Origin: Pseudomonadota bacterium
GTDB taxonomy: Bacteria > Myxococcota > UBA9042 > PHBI01
Assembly: GCA_005772945.1 (NCBI GenBank)
Contig: SXIE01000251.1
Span: 1 to 5,346, forward strand
Direction: 5' to 3'
DNA: 5,346 nucleotides
The position numbers were made by a program, and so were the translations under genes. The notes under the pieces were generated by a model. The model did not search any database and was not told the DNA's origin. It saw only the letters and a program-made list of their open reading frames with translations. Numbering within the stretch: position 1 is the first letter of the stretch; each line of letters opens with the position of its first letter. This document shows, one piece after another, positions 1-5,346 of the stretch.

Positions 1-175
1 AGGGACCTCGCGCTCGATATCGAGGGGTCCGCAACAACCTCTTCGACCTTCGACGCACCTGCGCTCTCGGAAACCTCGAAGTCATTCAGGCACGGATTGC
101 CGCATGAAGTATGGACGCGCAACCCGGTCGGCGTTCTAGCTCGAGCCCGAATTCGTTGGGCCACGCGCGATCGAA
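1..175. other. Left-edge region, no confident gene
   Basis: No reading frame here can be called a gene. Three short open frames reach the left edge. A plus-strand frame stops at 105-107. A second plus-strand frame stays open past 175. A minus-strand frame could start at a TTG at 122-120 and run off the edge; its translation contains CGNPCLNDFEV and then an acidic stretch. Their third-position GC is about 73% or lower, below that of the real genes. Short palindromes are present (13-24 around GATATC; 139-146 around CTCGAG; 148-155 around GAATTC), plus a bulged inverted repeat pairing 3-10 with 21-30. A weak GCCC/GGGC stem (145-148 with 158-161) lies just past the stop of the leftward gene, but it has no T-run and is too short to call a terminator. 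Confidence 0.4.
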
Positions 176-442
176 TCAACGCGCGACGACGTCCCGGATG
201 ACCGCCACCAGGATGGCGACCGAGAGCCACAACGCAAGCACCCACCAGGCCGCGCGGACCAGGCGATAGACGGGGTGCTTGGGACGCTTGGGGCGCGCGC
301 CTTCCATGCGAGCGCCATAGCGCTCTGGCTCGTGTGGGTCAACCGCGCTCGGCTCGTCGGCGCGCGCCCACGCGTGGCCGCGGCCGGAATCGAACGCGCG
401 TCGCGGCGCGTTGTCGGCCCCATCGCGAAGCGCCGAGGCCAT
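176..442 (-). CDS. Small single-pass membrane protein, unknown function
   Basis: I do not recognise this gene. It would encode 88 residues: a polar, probably disordered N-terminal part (about 1-50) rich in Arg, Ala, Asp and Glu; a basic stretch RPKRPKHPVYRLVR (about 50-63); one hydrophobic helix (about 64-82, AAWWVLALWLSVAILVAVI); and a six-residue tail. The basic side before the helix predicts the N-terminus in the cytoplasm, so the protein looks tail-anchored. Coding is supported by G or C at roughly 80-88% of third positions on this strand. I chose the ATG at 442-440 because GAAGG lies about 9 bases before it. An in-frame ATG at 307-305 would give a 43-residue version with only the basic stretch and helix. 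The gene points away from the hydrolase gene at 507. Nothing links it to O-acetylation beyond position. Confidence 0.5.
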   Translation of the reverse strand: MASALRDGADNAPRRAFDSGRGHAWARADEPSAVDPHEPERYGARMEGARPKRPKHPVYRLVRAAWWVLALWLSVAILVAVIRDVVAR

Positions 443-489
443 CCCGCCGGGCCTTCGGACGCCAGAAAGTTGCCCGTCTCGAGGCTCCC

Positions 490-512
490 AGGGATACAGT
501 ACGCCTGTGATC
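490..512 (+). promoter_or_regulatory. Divergent gap and start-site hairpin of SGNH gene 1
   Basis: The two divergent genes are separated by only 64 bases (443-506). Bases 493-499 (GATACAG) pair with 505-512 (CTGTGATC) with one bulged G, leaving a five-base loop. The stem includes the proposed GTG start at 507 and touches the only Shine-Dalgarno-like sequence, AGGGA at 490-494, which lies a long 12 bases before the start. As DNA, the same inverted repeat could be an operator. A weak -10-like TACAGT (495-500) with TTGCCC (470-475) lies 19 bases apart and would put the transcript start at about the GTG itself, giving a leaderless message. These readings exclude one another, and none is proven by sequence alone. 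Confidence 0.25.
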
Positions 513-1892
513 GTCGCGCTGGCCCTCACACTCACGCTCTTTGTCGCGCCGGATCCCGTCCCCGAGGATGCGGTCTTCGCGCCGGCCGAGCCTTGCGACC
601 ACACCAAGCTCGGCGTGCCGATGCCGATCGAGAACCCGCCCGGCGAAGAGGCGCTCGCGGCGTTCTACCAGGTGCTGAGGCGCGTCGCGCGCCGCGATGA
701 CGACCCGGCGACGCCGCGGCGCGAGGACCAGGCGCGCGTCGTCGTCTGGGGCGCCTCGCATGTCGCGGGCGACATGTTCACGGGCTGGTTCCGAAACGAG
801 CTCAAGTCCCGCTACGGCGACGCCGGCATCGGGCTCATCGTGCCGTCCAAGCCGTGGCGCGACTACTACAATCGCGACGCGAACATCGCGTACTCGGAGA
901 CCGGCTGGGACGCCTATTGGGTCTCCAAGCGGCAGCGCCGTGACGACGGGCGCTATGGGCTCGGCGGCATCAGCTTCACCTCCGACCGGCCGTCCGCCTG
1001 GGCCAAGGTGTCGACCTCGAAGGAGAATCCCTTCGGCCGCGACATCTCCCATGTCGAGGTCTGGTACTGGCGCGATGCCCGCGGCGGCGACTTCACGGTC
1101 GACATCGATCACAAGAAGAAGATCCGCGTGCGCACCAAGACCAACCCGAAGAAGCGCGAGCTCGACGGCCTCGGTTACTGGAGCATCGACCTGCCGCTCG
1201 CGCGCCACGAGGTCGAGATTCGCCCTGCCGGCAACGGCGCCGTCACGCTCTTCGCCGTCGCGCTCGACAGCAGCGCGGCCGGCATCCGCATGGATACGCT
1301 GGGCATCAACGGGGCGCGCGCCACCGACCAGCTCGACTGGGACCCTGGCATCTTCAACGAACAGCTCATTCGGCGTGACCCCGATCTGGTGGTCCTCGCC
1401 TACGGCACCAACGATGTCGGCGACGACGAGCCGCTGGCCGAGTACGAGCGCAAGCTCGACCTCGTTGTGAACCGCGTTCACTCTGCGGTGCCGCGCGCCT
1501 CGTGCCTCCTCATCGGGCCGTCCGATCGGCCCGTGAAGATCGACGCCGTGGACGAGGAAGGCGACGAGGTCGAGGTCTTCCAGCATCGCCCACGCCAGGC
1601 GCCGTTCATCGACGTGCAACGCAAGGTCGCGCACCGCTACGGCTGCGGCTATTGGAACTGGGCGGGCGCCATGGGCGGCGACCTCTCGATGCTGCGTTGG
1701 GTGCACGCGGACATCCCGTACGCGGCGCCCGACTATGTCCACCTGACCAAGCTCGGCTACGAACGCATGGCGCAGCTCTTTCTCGACGCGCTGATCGGAC
1801 CCTTCGAGGGGTCCTTGCCCGGCAGCATGCTGAACCCTGGCGGCCCCACCATCGGGCCGGCCCCGCTCCCGCTCCCCAGACCGCGGCGCTGA
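507..1892 (+). CDS. Exported SGNH/GDSL hydrolase, Ape1-like (SGNH-1)
   Basis: Probable periplasmic O-acyl esterase of the SGNH superfamily, 461 residues from the GTG start. A hydrophobic stretch at about 2-14 would export it, though it lacks a basic N-end and a clean signal-peptidase site. Block I reads WGASHVAGD with the nucleophile Ser84; the usual Asp before the serine is Ala83. The block II glycine is probably Gly269 (GINGAR), block III is GTND with Asn302, and the catalytic pair is Asp409/His412 (DYVH). Between blocks I and II, at about 180-255, lies a beta-rich segment resembling the CBM35-type insertion of peptidoglycan O-acetylesterase Ape1. The tail is Pro-rich. A TTG at 411 would add 32 residues with Arg, but third-position GC falls to about 66% there and the extension overlaps the divergent gene. 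The adjacent MBOAT gene supports a role in polysaccharide or peptidoglycan O-acetyl turnover. The family call is firm; the substrate is inferred. Confidence 0.85.
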   Translation: MIVALALTLTLFVAPDPVPEDAVFAPAEPCDHTKLGVPMPIENPPGEEALAAFYQVLRRVARRDDDPATPRREDQARVVVWGASHVAGDMFTGWFRNELKSRYGDAGIGLIVPSKPWRDYYNRDANIAYSETGWDAYWVSKRQRRDDGRYGLGGISFTSDRPSAWAKVSTSKENPFGRDISHVEVWYWRDARGGDFTVDIDHKKKIRVRTKTNPKKRELDGLGYWSIDLPLARHEVEIRPAGNGAVTLFAVALDSSAAGIRMDTLGINGARATDQLDWDPGIFNEQLIRRDPDLVVLAYGTNDVGDDEPLAEYERKLDLVVNRVHSAVPRASCLLIGPSDRPVKIDAVDEEGDEVEVFQHRPRQAPFIDVQRKVAHRYGCGYWNWAGAMGGDLSMLRWVHADIPYAAPDYVHLTKLGYERMAQLFLDALIGPFEGSLPGSMLNPGGPTIGPAPLPLPRPRR

Positions 1893-1972
1893 CCGAGTCC
1901 CTGGCGGCGAAGGTCGCGCGCCACCACGCGGAATCTGCCCCGCGCCGTGCGCGTTGGCCGGCGCTGTCTTTC

Positions 1973-2000
1973 TTGACGCTCGGCCGCGCTCCCGCCTAAT
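1973..2000 (+). promoter_or_regulatory. Candidate sigma70-type promoter for the MBOAT gene
   Basis: TTGACG at 1973-1978 matches five of six bases of the -35 consensus. CCTAAT at 1995-2000 matches four of six of the -10 consensus, with a 16-base spacer. It sits in the 218-base gap between the first SGNH gene and the MBOAT gene. Transcription would start near 2007, leaving a leader of roughly 100 bases that contains the stem-loop at 2018-2047. In so GC-rich a background a near-consensus TTGACG paired with an AT-rich hexamer is noteworthy, but this is pattern matching only. Read-through from the first SGNH gene could also transcribe the MBOAT gene. Confidence 0.4.
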
Positions 2001-2017
2001 GAGGCCCAGGTCGAGCA

Positions 2018-2047
2018 GCGTCTGCCCGGTCGGGTGAGGGCAGACGC
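2018..2047 (+). promoter_or_regulatory. Stem-loop in the MBOAT leader
   Basis: GCGTCTGCCC (2018-2027) and GGGCAGACGC (2038-2047) form a perfect 10-bp, GC-rich stem around a 10-base loop. A further TCGA/TCGA pairing (2011-2014 with 2049-2052) could extend it across a small internal loop. No run of T follows, so it is not a standard intrinsic terminator. It lies 63 bases before the MBOAT start and just after the proposed transcript start. It could be a leader structure (attenuation, mRNA stability or processing), a U-less terminator for the first SGNH gene, or a dyad bound by a regulator. The pairing itself is certain; its role is not. Confidence 0.5.
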
Positions 2048-2110
2048 ATCGAGTTCACTCGCGGGCACGCGCGCTGCGCCCCCCGTGATCCCTCTTCCGA
2101 GGCGCCGGCG

Positions 2111-3556
2111 ATGTCGTTCCACTCCCTGGAATACGCGATCTTCTTCACGATCGTGTTCCTCGTGTTCTGGGGCCTGCATCGCTTCGGGATGGCGAAGATC
2201 CTCTTCATCATCGCCGCCAGCTGGTTCTTCTATGCGGCCTCGAACCCCTGGTTCCTGGTCATCCTGCTCTGCTCGACCATCGTCGACTACCTGGTCGCCT
2301 TGCGGCTCGACGCCTCGGACGACCCGCGCCGACGCAAGGCCTGGCTGCTCCTCTCGATCGCGTCGAATCTGGGGCTGCTGTCGGTCTTCAAGTATTCGAA
2401 TTTCTTCAAGGAAACCGCGGTCGCCATCGGCGGCCTCTTCGGCTCCGACGCGACGTTCCAGGCCTGGGACATCGTCCTGCCGGCGGGCATCAGCTTCTAC
2501 ACGTTCATGTCGCTGTCCTACACGGTGGACGTCTACAAGCGGCAGATGCCGGTCGAGCGCAGCTTCTTGCGCTTCACGTTCTTCATCGCGTTCTTCCCGC
2601 ATCTGGTCGCCGGCCCCATCCTGCGCGCCTCCAACTTCCTGCCGCAGATCCATCGCCCCAGCTTCGTCTCGCGCCTGCAGGCCAGTCGCGCCCTCTGGCT
2701 CATCGCGCTCGGCATCGTCAAGAAGGTCGTCGTCGCCGATGTGCTCGCGACGAACGTCGTCGAGCGCGTCTGGGCCGACCCGTCGCTGGTCTCGTCGGCC
2801 GATGTGCTGGTCGGGCTCTATGCCTTCACAGCCCACATCTACCTCGACTTCTCGGCCTACTCGGACATCGCGATCGGCTCGGCGCTGCTGCTCGGCTTCC
2901 ATTTGCCCGACAACTTCGATCGCCCCTACCAGGCGACGACCTGCTCGGAGTTCTGGCGCCGCTGGCACATGACGATGTCGAGCTTCCTGCGCGACTACGT
3001 CTACTACCCGCTCGGCGGCTCGCGCGGCTCCGAGTTCAAGGTCTATCGCAACCTCTTCATCACGTTCCTTCTGATAGGCCTCTGGCACGGCGCCAACTGG
3101 AACTTCGCGATCTACGGCGCGGGCAACGCCATCGCGGTCTGCGTCAACCGCTGGTTTCGCAAGCGGCGCGGCGATCGCGACCTCGAGCTCGACACCTGGG
3201 GCGTCGTCTGGCGCGTGTTCCTCACCTTCAACTTCGTCGTCTTCATGCGCATCCTCTTCAAGTCCGCGGCACCCGGCACCAGCTCCGACCAGGCCATCCA
3301 CAAGGCTGGCGACATCGTGAGCCGCCTCTTCGACGGGCAATACGGTCACGTCACGGTGATGACGACCTGGCTCTGGATCCTCTTGATCGGATCCTTCGTC
3401 GTGCACTGGACGCCGCGTCGCTGGGTCGAGGCGACGTGGCTCGGGTTCCGCCGCTTGCCGCTCGTGGCGCAAGGGGCGATCGTGGCGGCGCTGGCGCTCG
3501 TCATCGCGGTGACGGCCGATGGGCGGCCGCTGCCGCCGGTGTATCAGGCCTTTTGA
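2111..3556 (+). CDS. MBOAT O-acyltransferase, AlgI/PatA-like
   Basis: Inner-membrane acyltransferase (MBOAT family) of 481 residues, a usual length for AlgI/PatA/DltB proteins. Members pass an acetyl group from a cytoplasmic donor across the membrane to an extracytoplasmic partner. Roughly ten to twelve hydrophobic segments are spread over the length. The family signature is complete: RPYQA (271-275), FWRRWH with His286, FLRDYVYYPLGG (292-303), and GLWHGANW (323-330) with His326, the expected catalytic histidine. The protein ends PVYQAF, recalling the FIYFQF-type ends of related acyltransferases, with Tyr478 and terminal Phe481 kept. The ATG is supported by GAGG at 2099-2102, eight bases upstream. 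The next SGNH gene begins 7 bases after the stop, and a paralogue lies upstream, which argues for one O-acetylation system. Peptidoglycan (PatA-like) or an exopolysaccharide (AlgI-like) are both possible acceptors. Confidence 0.93.
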   Translation: MSFHSLEYAIFFTIVFLVFWGLHRFGMAKILFIIAASWFFYAASNPWFLVILLCSTIVDYLVALRLDASDDPRRRKAWLLLSIASNLGLLSVFKYSNFFKETAVAIGGLFGSDATFQAWDIVLPAGISFYTFMSLSYTVDVYKRQMPVERSFLRFTFFIAFFPHLVAGPILRASNFLPQIHRPSFVSRLQASRALWLIALGIVKKVVVADVLATNVVERVWADPSLVSSADVLVGLYAFTAHIYLDFSAYSDIAIGSALLLGFHLPDNFDRPYQATTCSEFWRRWHMTMSSFLRDYVYYPLGGSRGSEFKVYRNLFITFLLIGLWHGANWNFAIYGAGNAIAVCVNRWFRKRRGDRDLELDTWGVVWRVFLTFNFVVFMRILFKSAAPGTSSDQAIHKAGDIVSRLFDGQYGHVTVMTTWLWILLIGSFVVHWTPRRWVEATWLGFRRLPLVAQGAIVAALALVIAVTADGRPLPPVYQAF

Positions 3557-3559
3557 GGA
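3555..3559 (+). promoter_or_regulatory. Ribosome binding site overlapping the MBOAT stop codon
   Basis: GAGGA begins inside the TGA stop of the MBOAT gene (3554-3556) and lies four bases before the ATG at 3564. A ribosome finishing the MBOAT protein would sit on this site, so the two genes are probably translationally coupled. It also decides the start of the second SGNH gene: an upstream in-frame start at 3519 would add 15 residues overlapping the MBOAT end and has no comparable site. Confidence 0.65.
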
Positions 3560-3563
3560 CGGG

Positions 3564-5330
3564 ATGGCCGACTTCACCGAGATTACGACGACGGACATGA
3601 ACGCCCCCTGGGATGGCAAGGGCCTCCCGCCGGGCGTGCGCGGCATGATGAAGGCGATGCTCGGGGCCGCGATCGTGCTCGGCGTGCCGTACGTCGTGGC
3701 GCTGATCCTGCCCGCGCAGACCGTGTTCCTGTGTCCGCCCGGCGACGAGCCGACCGAGGCGGCGCCGTGCGTGGACGTGCAGAAGGCCGCCGAGCGGCTC
3801 TGCGCCTGGCTCCCCGGCGATCCGCTCTTCGACGAGATGTTCCTGACGAGCGCCTCGGGCGGCGCGGCCGAGGGCGGTCTCAAGAAGCACGGCCTGGCGC
3901 CGGGCGGCGGCTCGATCCTCGGCGAGGTCGATATGGGGGCGGCCGGAGGCGACGCGCCGCTGCCGGAGGGTCCGGTCGTGCTGGTGACGCCGGAGACAGG
4001 CCACCGTCCGGCGACGCGTGAAGGGAGTTCACATTCGGGCGCGCCCGACGTGCAGGGTGCACAGGGCGGCGACGCGACGGCCGCGGGCGACACCGGCGTG
4101 CCGGCCGAGGAGCATCCGTACGCGCGCATCGCGATCCCGGCCGCGTCGTGGGAGGGGCTGACGACCTTCATCGAGGACGAGCGCGGCGTGATGGGCACGT
4201 TCTATCGTCAGCTCGCCAAGGTCGTCTTGAAGGAGCCCGGCGCCAAGGTGCGCATCGCGCAGTGGGGCGACTCGGCGATCGCGGCCGACGGCATGACCTC
4301 GGCGGCGCGAAGGCTTCTCCAGCGCGCGTTCGGCGACGGCGGCCACGGCTACGCGATGGTGTCCGCCTCCAAGCCCTGGTACCTGCGCAAGGACATCGTC
4401 TGGACGACCGCCGGCTGGAACACCGAGGAGTATATCGGCGACATGGCGCCCGATCGGCGCTACGGCTTCGGCGGCATGGCCTCGGTCGGATACCCGGGGG
4501 CGCGCGCGAGCTGGAAGACGCTCGGCGTCGACGGGGGCGAGAAGGTCAAGGAGGGTACGCCGGGCCGTACCGCGAGCCACTTCGAGGTGCACTACCTGAA
4601 GCAGAAAGGCGGCGGAAAATTCGCCGTGCGCATCGACGGCGAGGAGGTCGCGCTCGTCGACACCGCGTCGACCAGCGGTCTGGAGGACGCCTACTACCTG
4701 GTCGACGTGCCGGACGCGCCGCACACGCTCGAGGTCAGGGCGACTGGCGGCAAGGCGAAGGTCTACGGCGTCGTGGTCGAGCGCGCGGGCGGGGTCGTCT
4801 ACGACGGCATGGGGGTCGTCGGCGCGCGCGACTCGCGCTGGCTCAACGTCGACGAGGGGCACCATATCCGCGCCTTGCAGCAGCGCTCGCCCGATCTCTC
4901 GATCCTCATGTATGGCGGCAATCAGCTCGAGGACAAGGTCACGATGGACTGGTACCGCGGGCACCTGCGGACGGTGCTCGCGCGCTGGAAGAAGGCCTTG
5001 CCGAGCAAGTCCTGCATGCTCATGTCGGCGATCGATCACGGCGAGCACTATCGGGGTCGGATCCGGACCGTGCCGCGTCAGCTCGAGATCATGGAGGTCC
5101 AGCGCGAGCTCGCGCGCGAGGTCGGCTGCGCCTGGTTCTCGCTCTACGAGGCGATGGGCGGCAACGGCGCGATCGGCCGCTGGTTCGACGAGGGCCTGGC
5201 CTCCGGCGACTTCGCGCATCCGACCGCGAAGGGCTCGGTGCGGCTCGGCCAGATCTTCACGCAGGCGCTCATGAAGGGCTTCCACGACTGGCTGGAGGCC
5301 GAGCGGGTCAAGGACGCGGGGGCGCCATGA
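3564..5330 (+). CDS. Membrane-anchored SGNH hydrolase, PatB/Ape1-like (SGNH-2)
   Basis: Envelope SGNH-family protein of 588 residues, likely an O-acetyltransferase or O-acetylesterase working with the MBOAT protein. The order is: short cytoplasmic N-end; one transmembrane helix (about 31-50); a segment with Cys57, Cys69 and Cys80; a Gly/Ala-rich linker, probably disordered (about 95-185); then the SGNH domain (about 200-575). Block I is WGDSAIAAD with Ser237, the block II glycine is probably Gly420 (VVGARD), block III is the unusual GGNQ with Asn453, and the catalytic pair is Asp549/His552 (DFAHPT). A beta-rich insertion spans about 338-408. It is a clear paralogue of the gene at 507-1892, sharing SKPW, RYGxGG, SHxEVxY, GAR, VQR and AMGG landmarks in the same order. 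Unlike that protein it is anchored rather than free, as PatB proteins are. The choice between transferase and esterase is open. Confidence 0.87.
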   Translation: MADFTEITTTDMNAPWDGKGLPPGVRGMMKAMLGAAIVLGVPYVVALILPAQTVFLCPPGDEPTEAAPCVDVQKAAERLCAWLPGDPLFDEMFLTSASGGAAEGGLKKHGLAPGGGSILGEVDMGAAGGDAPLPEGPVVLVTPETGHRPATREGSSHSGAPDVQGAQGGDATAAGDTGVPAEEHPYARIAIPAASWEGLTTFIEDERGVMGTFYRQLAKVVLKEPGAKVRIAQWGDSAIAADGMTSAARRLLQRAFGDGGHGYAMVSASKPWYLRKDIVWTTAGWNTEEYIGDMAPDRRYGFGGMASVGYPGARASWKTLGVDGGEKVKEGTPGRTASHFEVHYLKQKGGGKFAVRIDGEEVALVDTASTSGLEDAYYLVDVPDAPHTLEVRATGGKAKVYGVVVERAGGVVYDGMGVVGARDSRWLNVDEGHHIRALQQRSPDLSILMYGGNQLEDKVTMDWYRGHLRTVLARWKKALPSKSCMLMSAIDHGEHYRGRIRTVPRQLEIMEVQRELAREVGCAWFSLYEAMGGNGAIGRWFDEGLASGDFAHPTAKGSVRLGQIFTQALMKGFHDWLEAERVKDAGAP

Positions 5331-5346
5331 GCGAGACAAAGTGCGC
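5327..5346 (+). CDS. Start of a downstream gene, cut by the window edge
   Basis: An ATG at 5327 overlaps the stop of the second SGNH gene as ATGA, the usual sign of translational coupling in an operon. A run of five G (5318-5322) lies four bases upstream and may serve as ribosome binding site. Only MSETKC and part of the next codon are visible, so no function can be given. Its position makes it a likely fourth member of the O-acetylation cassette. Confidence 0.5.

Noticed and set aside
1..107. Plus-strand frame ending at 105-107 as the tail of an upstream gene
   Set aside because: Only 34 codons visible, weak third-position GC, no motif, and two competing open frames in the same stretch.
139..155. 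Adjacent CTCGAG and GAATTC sites, resembling a cloning polylinker
   Set aside because: Only two sites, with no vector-like flanks; both strands around them have ordinary genomic composition.
339..1742. Long minus-strand open frame (467 codons) opposite SGNH-1
   Set aside because: Antisense shadow: Arg/Ala/Val-rich without motifs, while the plus strand has all SGNH blocks.
1797..1814. Hairpin GGACCC-TTCGAG-GGGTCC as a terminator of SGNH-1
   Set aside because: It lies inside the coding sequence about 75 bases before the stop and has no T-run; its shared 11-base match with 20-30 is within chance for this base composition.
1502..1999. Plus-strand alternative frame overlapping the end of SGNH-1
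   Set aside because: Arg-rich out-of-frame translation inside the block V region of SGNH-1, with no start site or family resemblance.
1757..4198. Very long open frame on the minus strand (813 codons) across the MBOAT gene and parts of both SGNH genes
   Set aside because: It spans three well-recognised plus-strand genes and two gaps. Its translation is low-complexity, full of Arg, Asp, Glu, Ala and Pro, with no recognisable domain, as expected from a GC-rich antisense frame with few stop codons.
4029..5339. Long minus-strand open frame (436 codons) opposite SGNH-2
   Set aside because: Antisense shadow of the catalytic domain; no membrane segment, motif or start-site support.

Overview
The window is uniformly GC-rich, with codon third positions dominated by G and C, and holds a compact block of envelope genes. 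Exported or membrane-anchored SGNH esterases beside an AlgI/PatA-type MBOAT protein point to a Gram-negative bacterium. The composition and the low-complexity Ala/Gly/Pro linkers would suit a myxobacterium-like lineage (Myxococcota), but that placement is inference and nothing here is diagnostic.

Layout: 1-175 has no confident gene. A small single-pass membrane protein is read leftward (176-442). A 64-base gap separates it from three main genes, all read rightward: an exported SGNH/GDSL hydrolase (507-1892), an MBOAT O-acyltransferase (2111-3556), and a membrane-anchored second SGNH hydrolase (3564-5330). The first few codons of a fourth gene start at 5327 through an ATGA overlap and run off the right edge. 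The 218-base gap before the MBOAT gene contains a plausible sigma70-type promoter and a perfect 10-bp stem-loop, so the MBOAT gene may start its own transcript. From there on the genes are packed tightly: 7 bases between MBOAT and SGNH-2, then a 4-base overlap.

How the genes may work together: an MBOAT protein moves an acetyl group from the cytoplasm across the inner membrane, and SGNH proteins outside transfer it to, or remove it from, a polysaccharide. The two SGNH proteins here are clear paralogues of each other. Both keep Ser, Gly, Asn and the Asp-x-x-His pair, and both carry a beta-rich insertion in the middle of the catalytic domain, as in Ape1-type peptidoglycan O-acetylesterases. The best reading is an O-acetylation/de-O-acetylation cassette resembling the PatA/PatB/Ape1 (OAP) clusters. 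Acetylation of a secreted polysaccharide, as in alginate systems, is the main alternative. The sequence does not show which SGNH protein is the transferase and which the esterase, or whether both do the same job.
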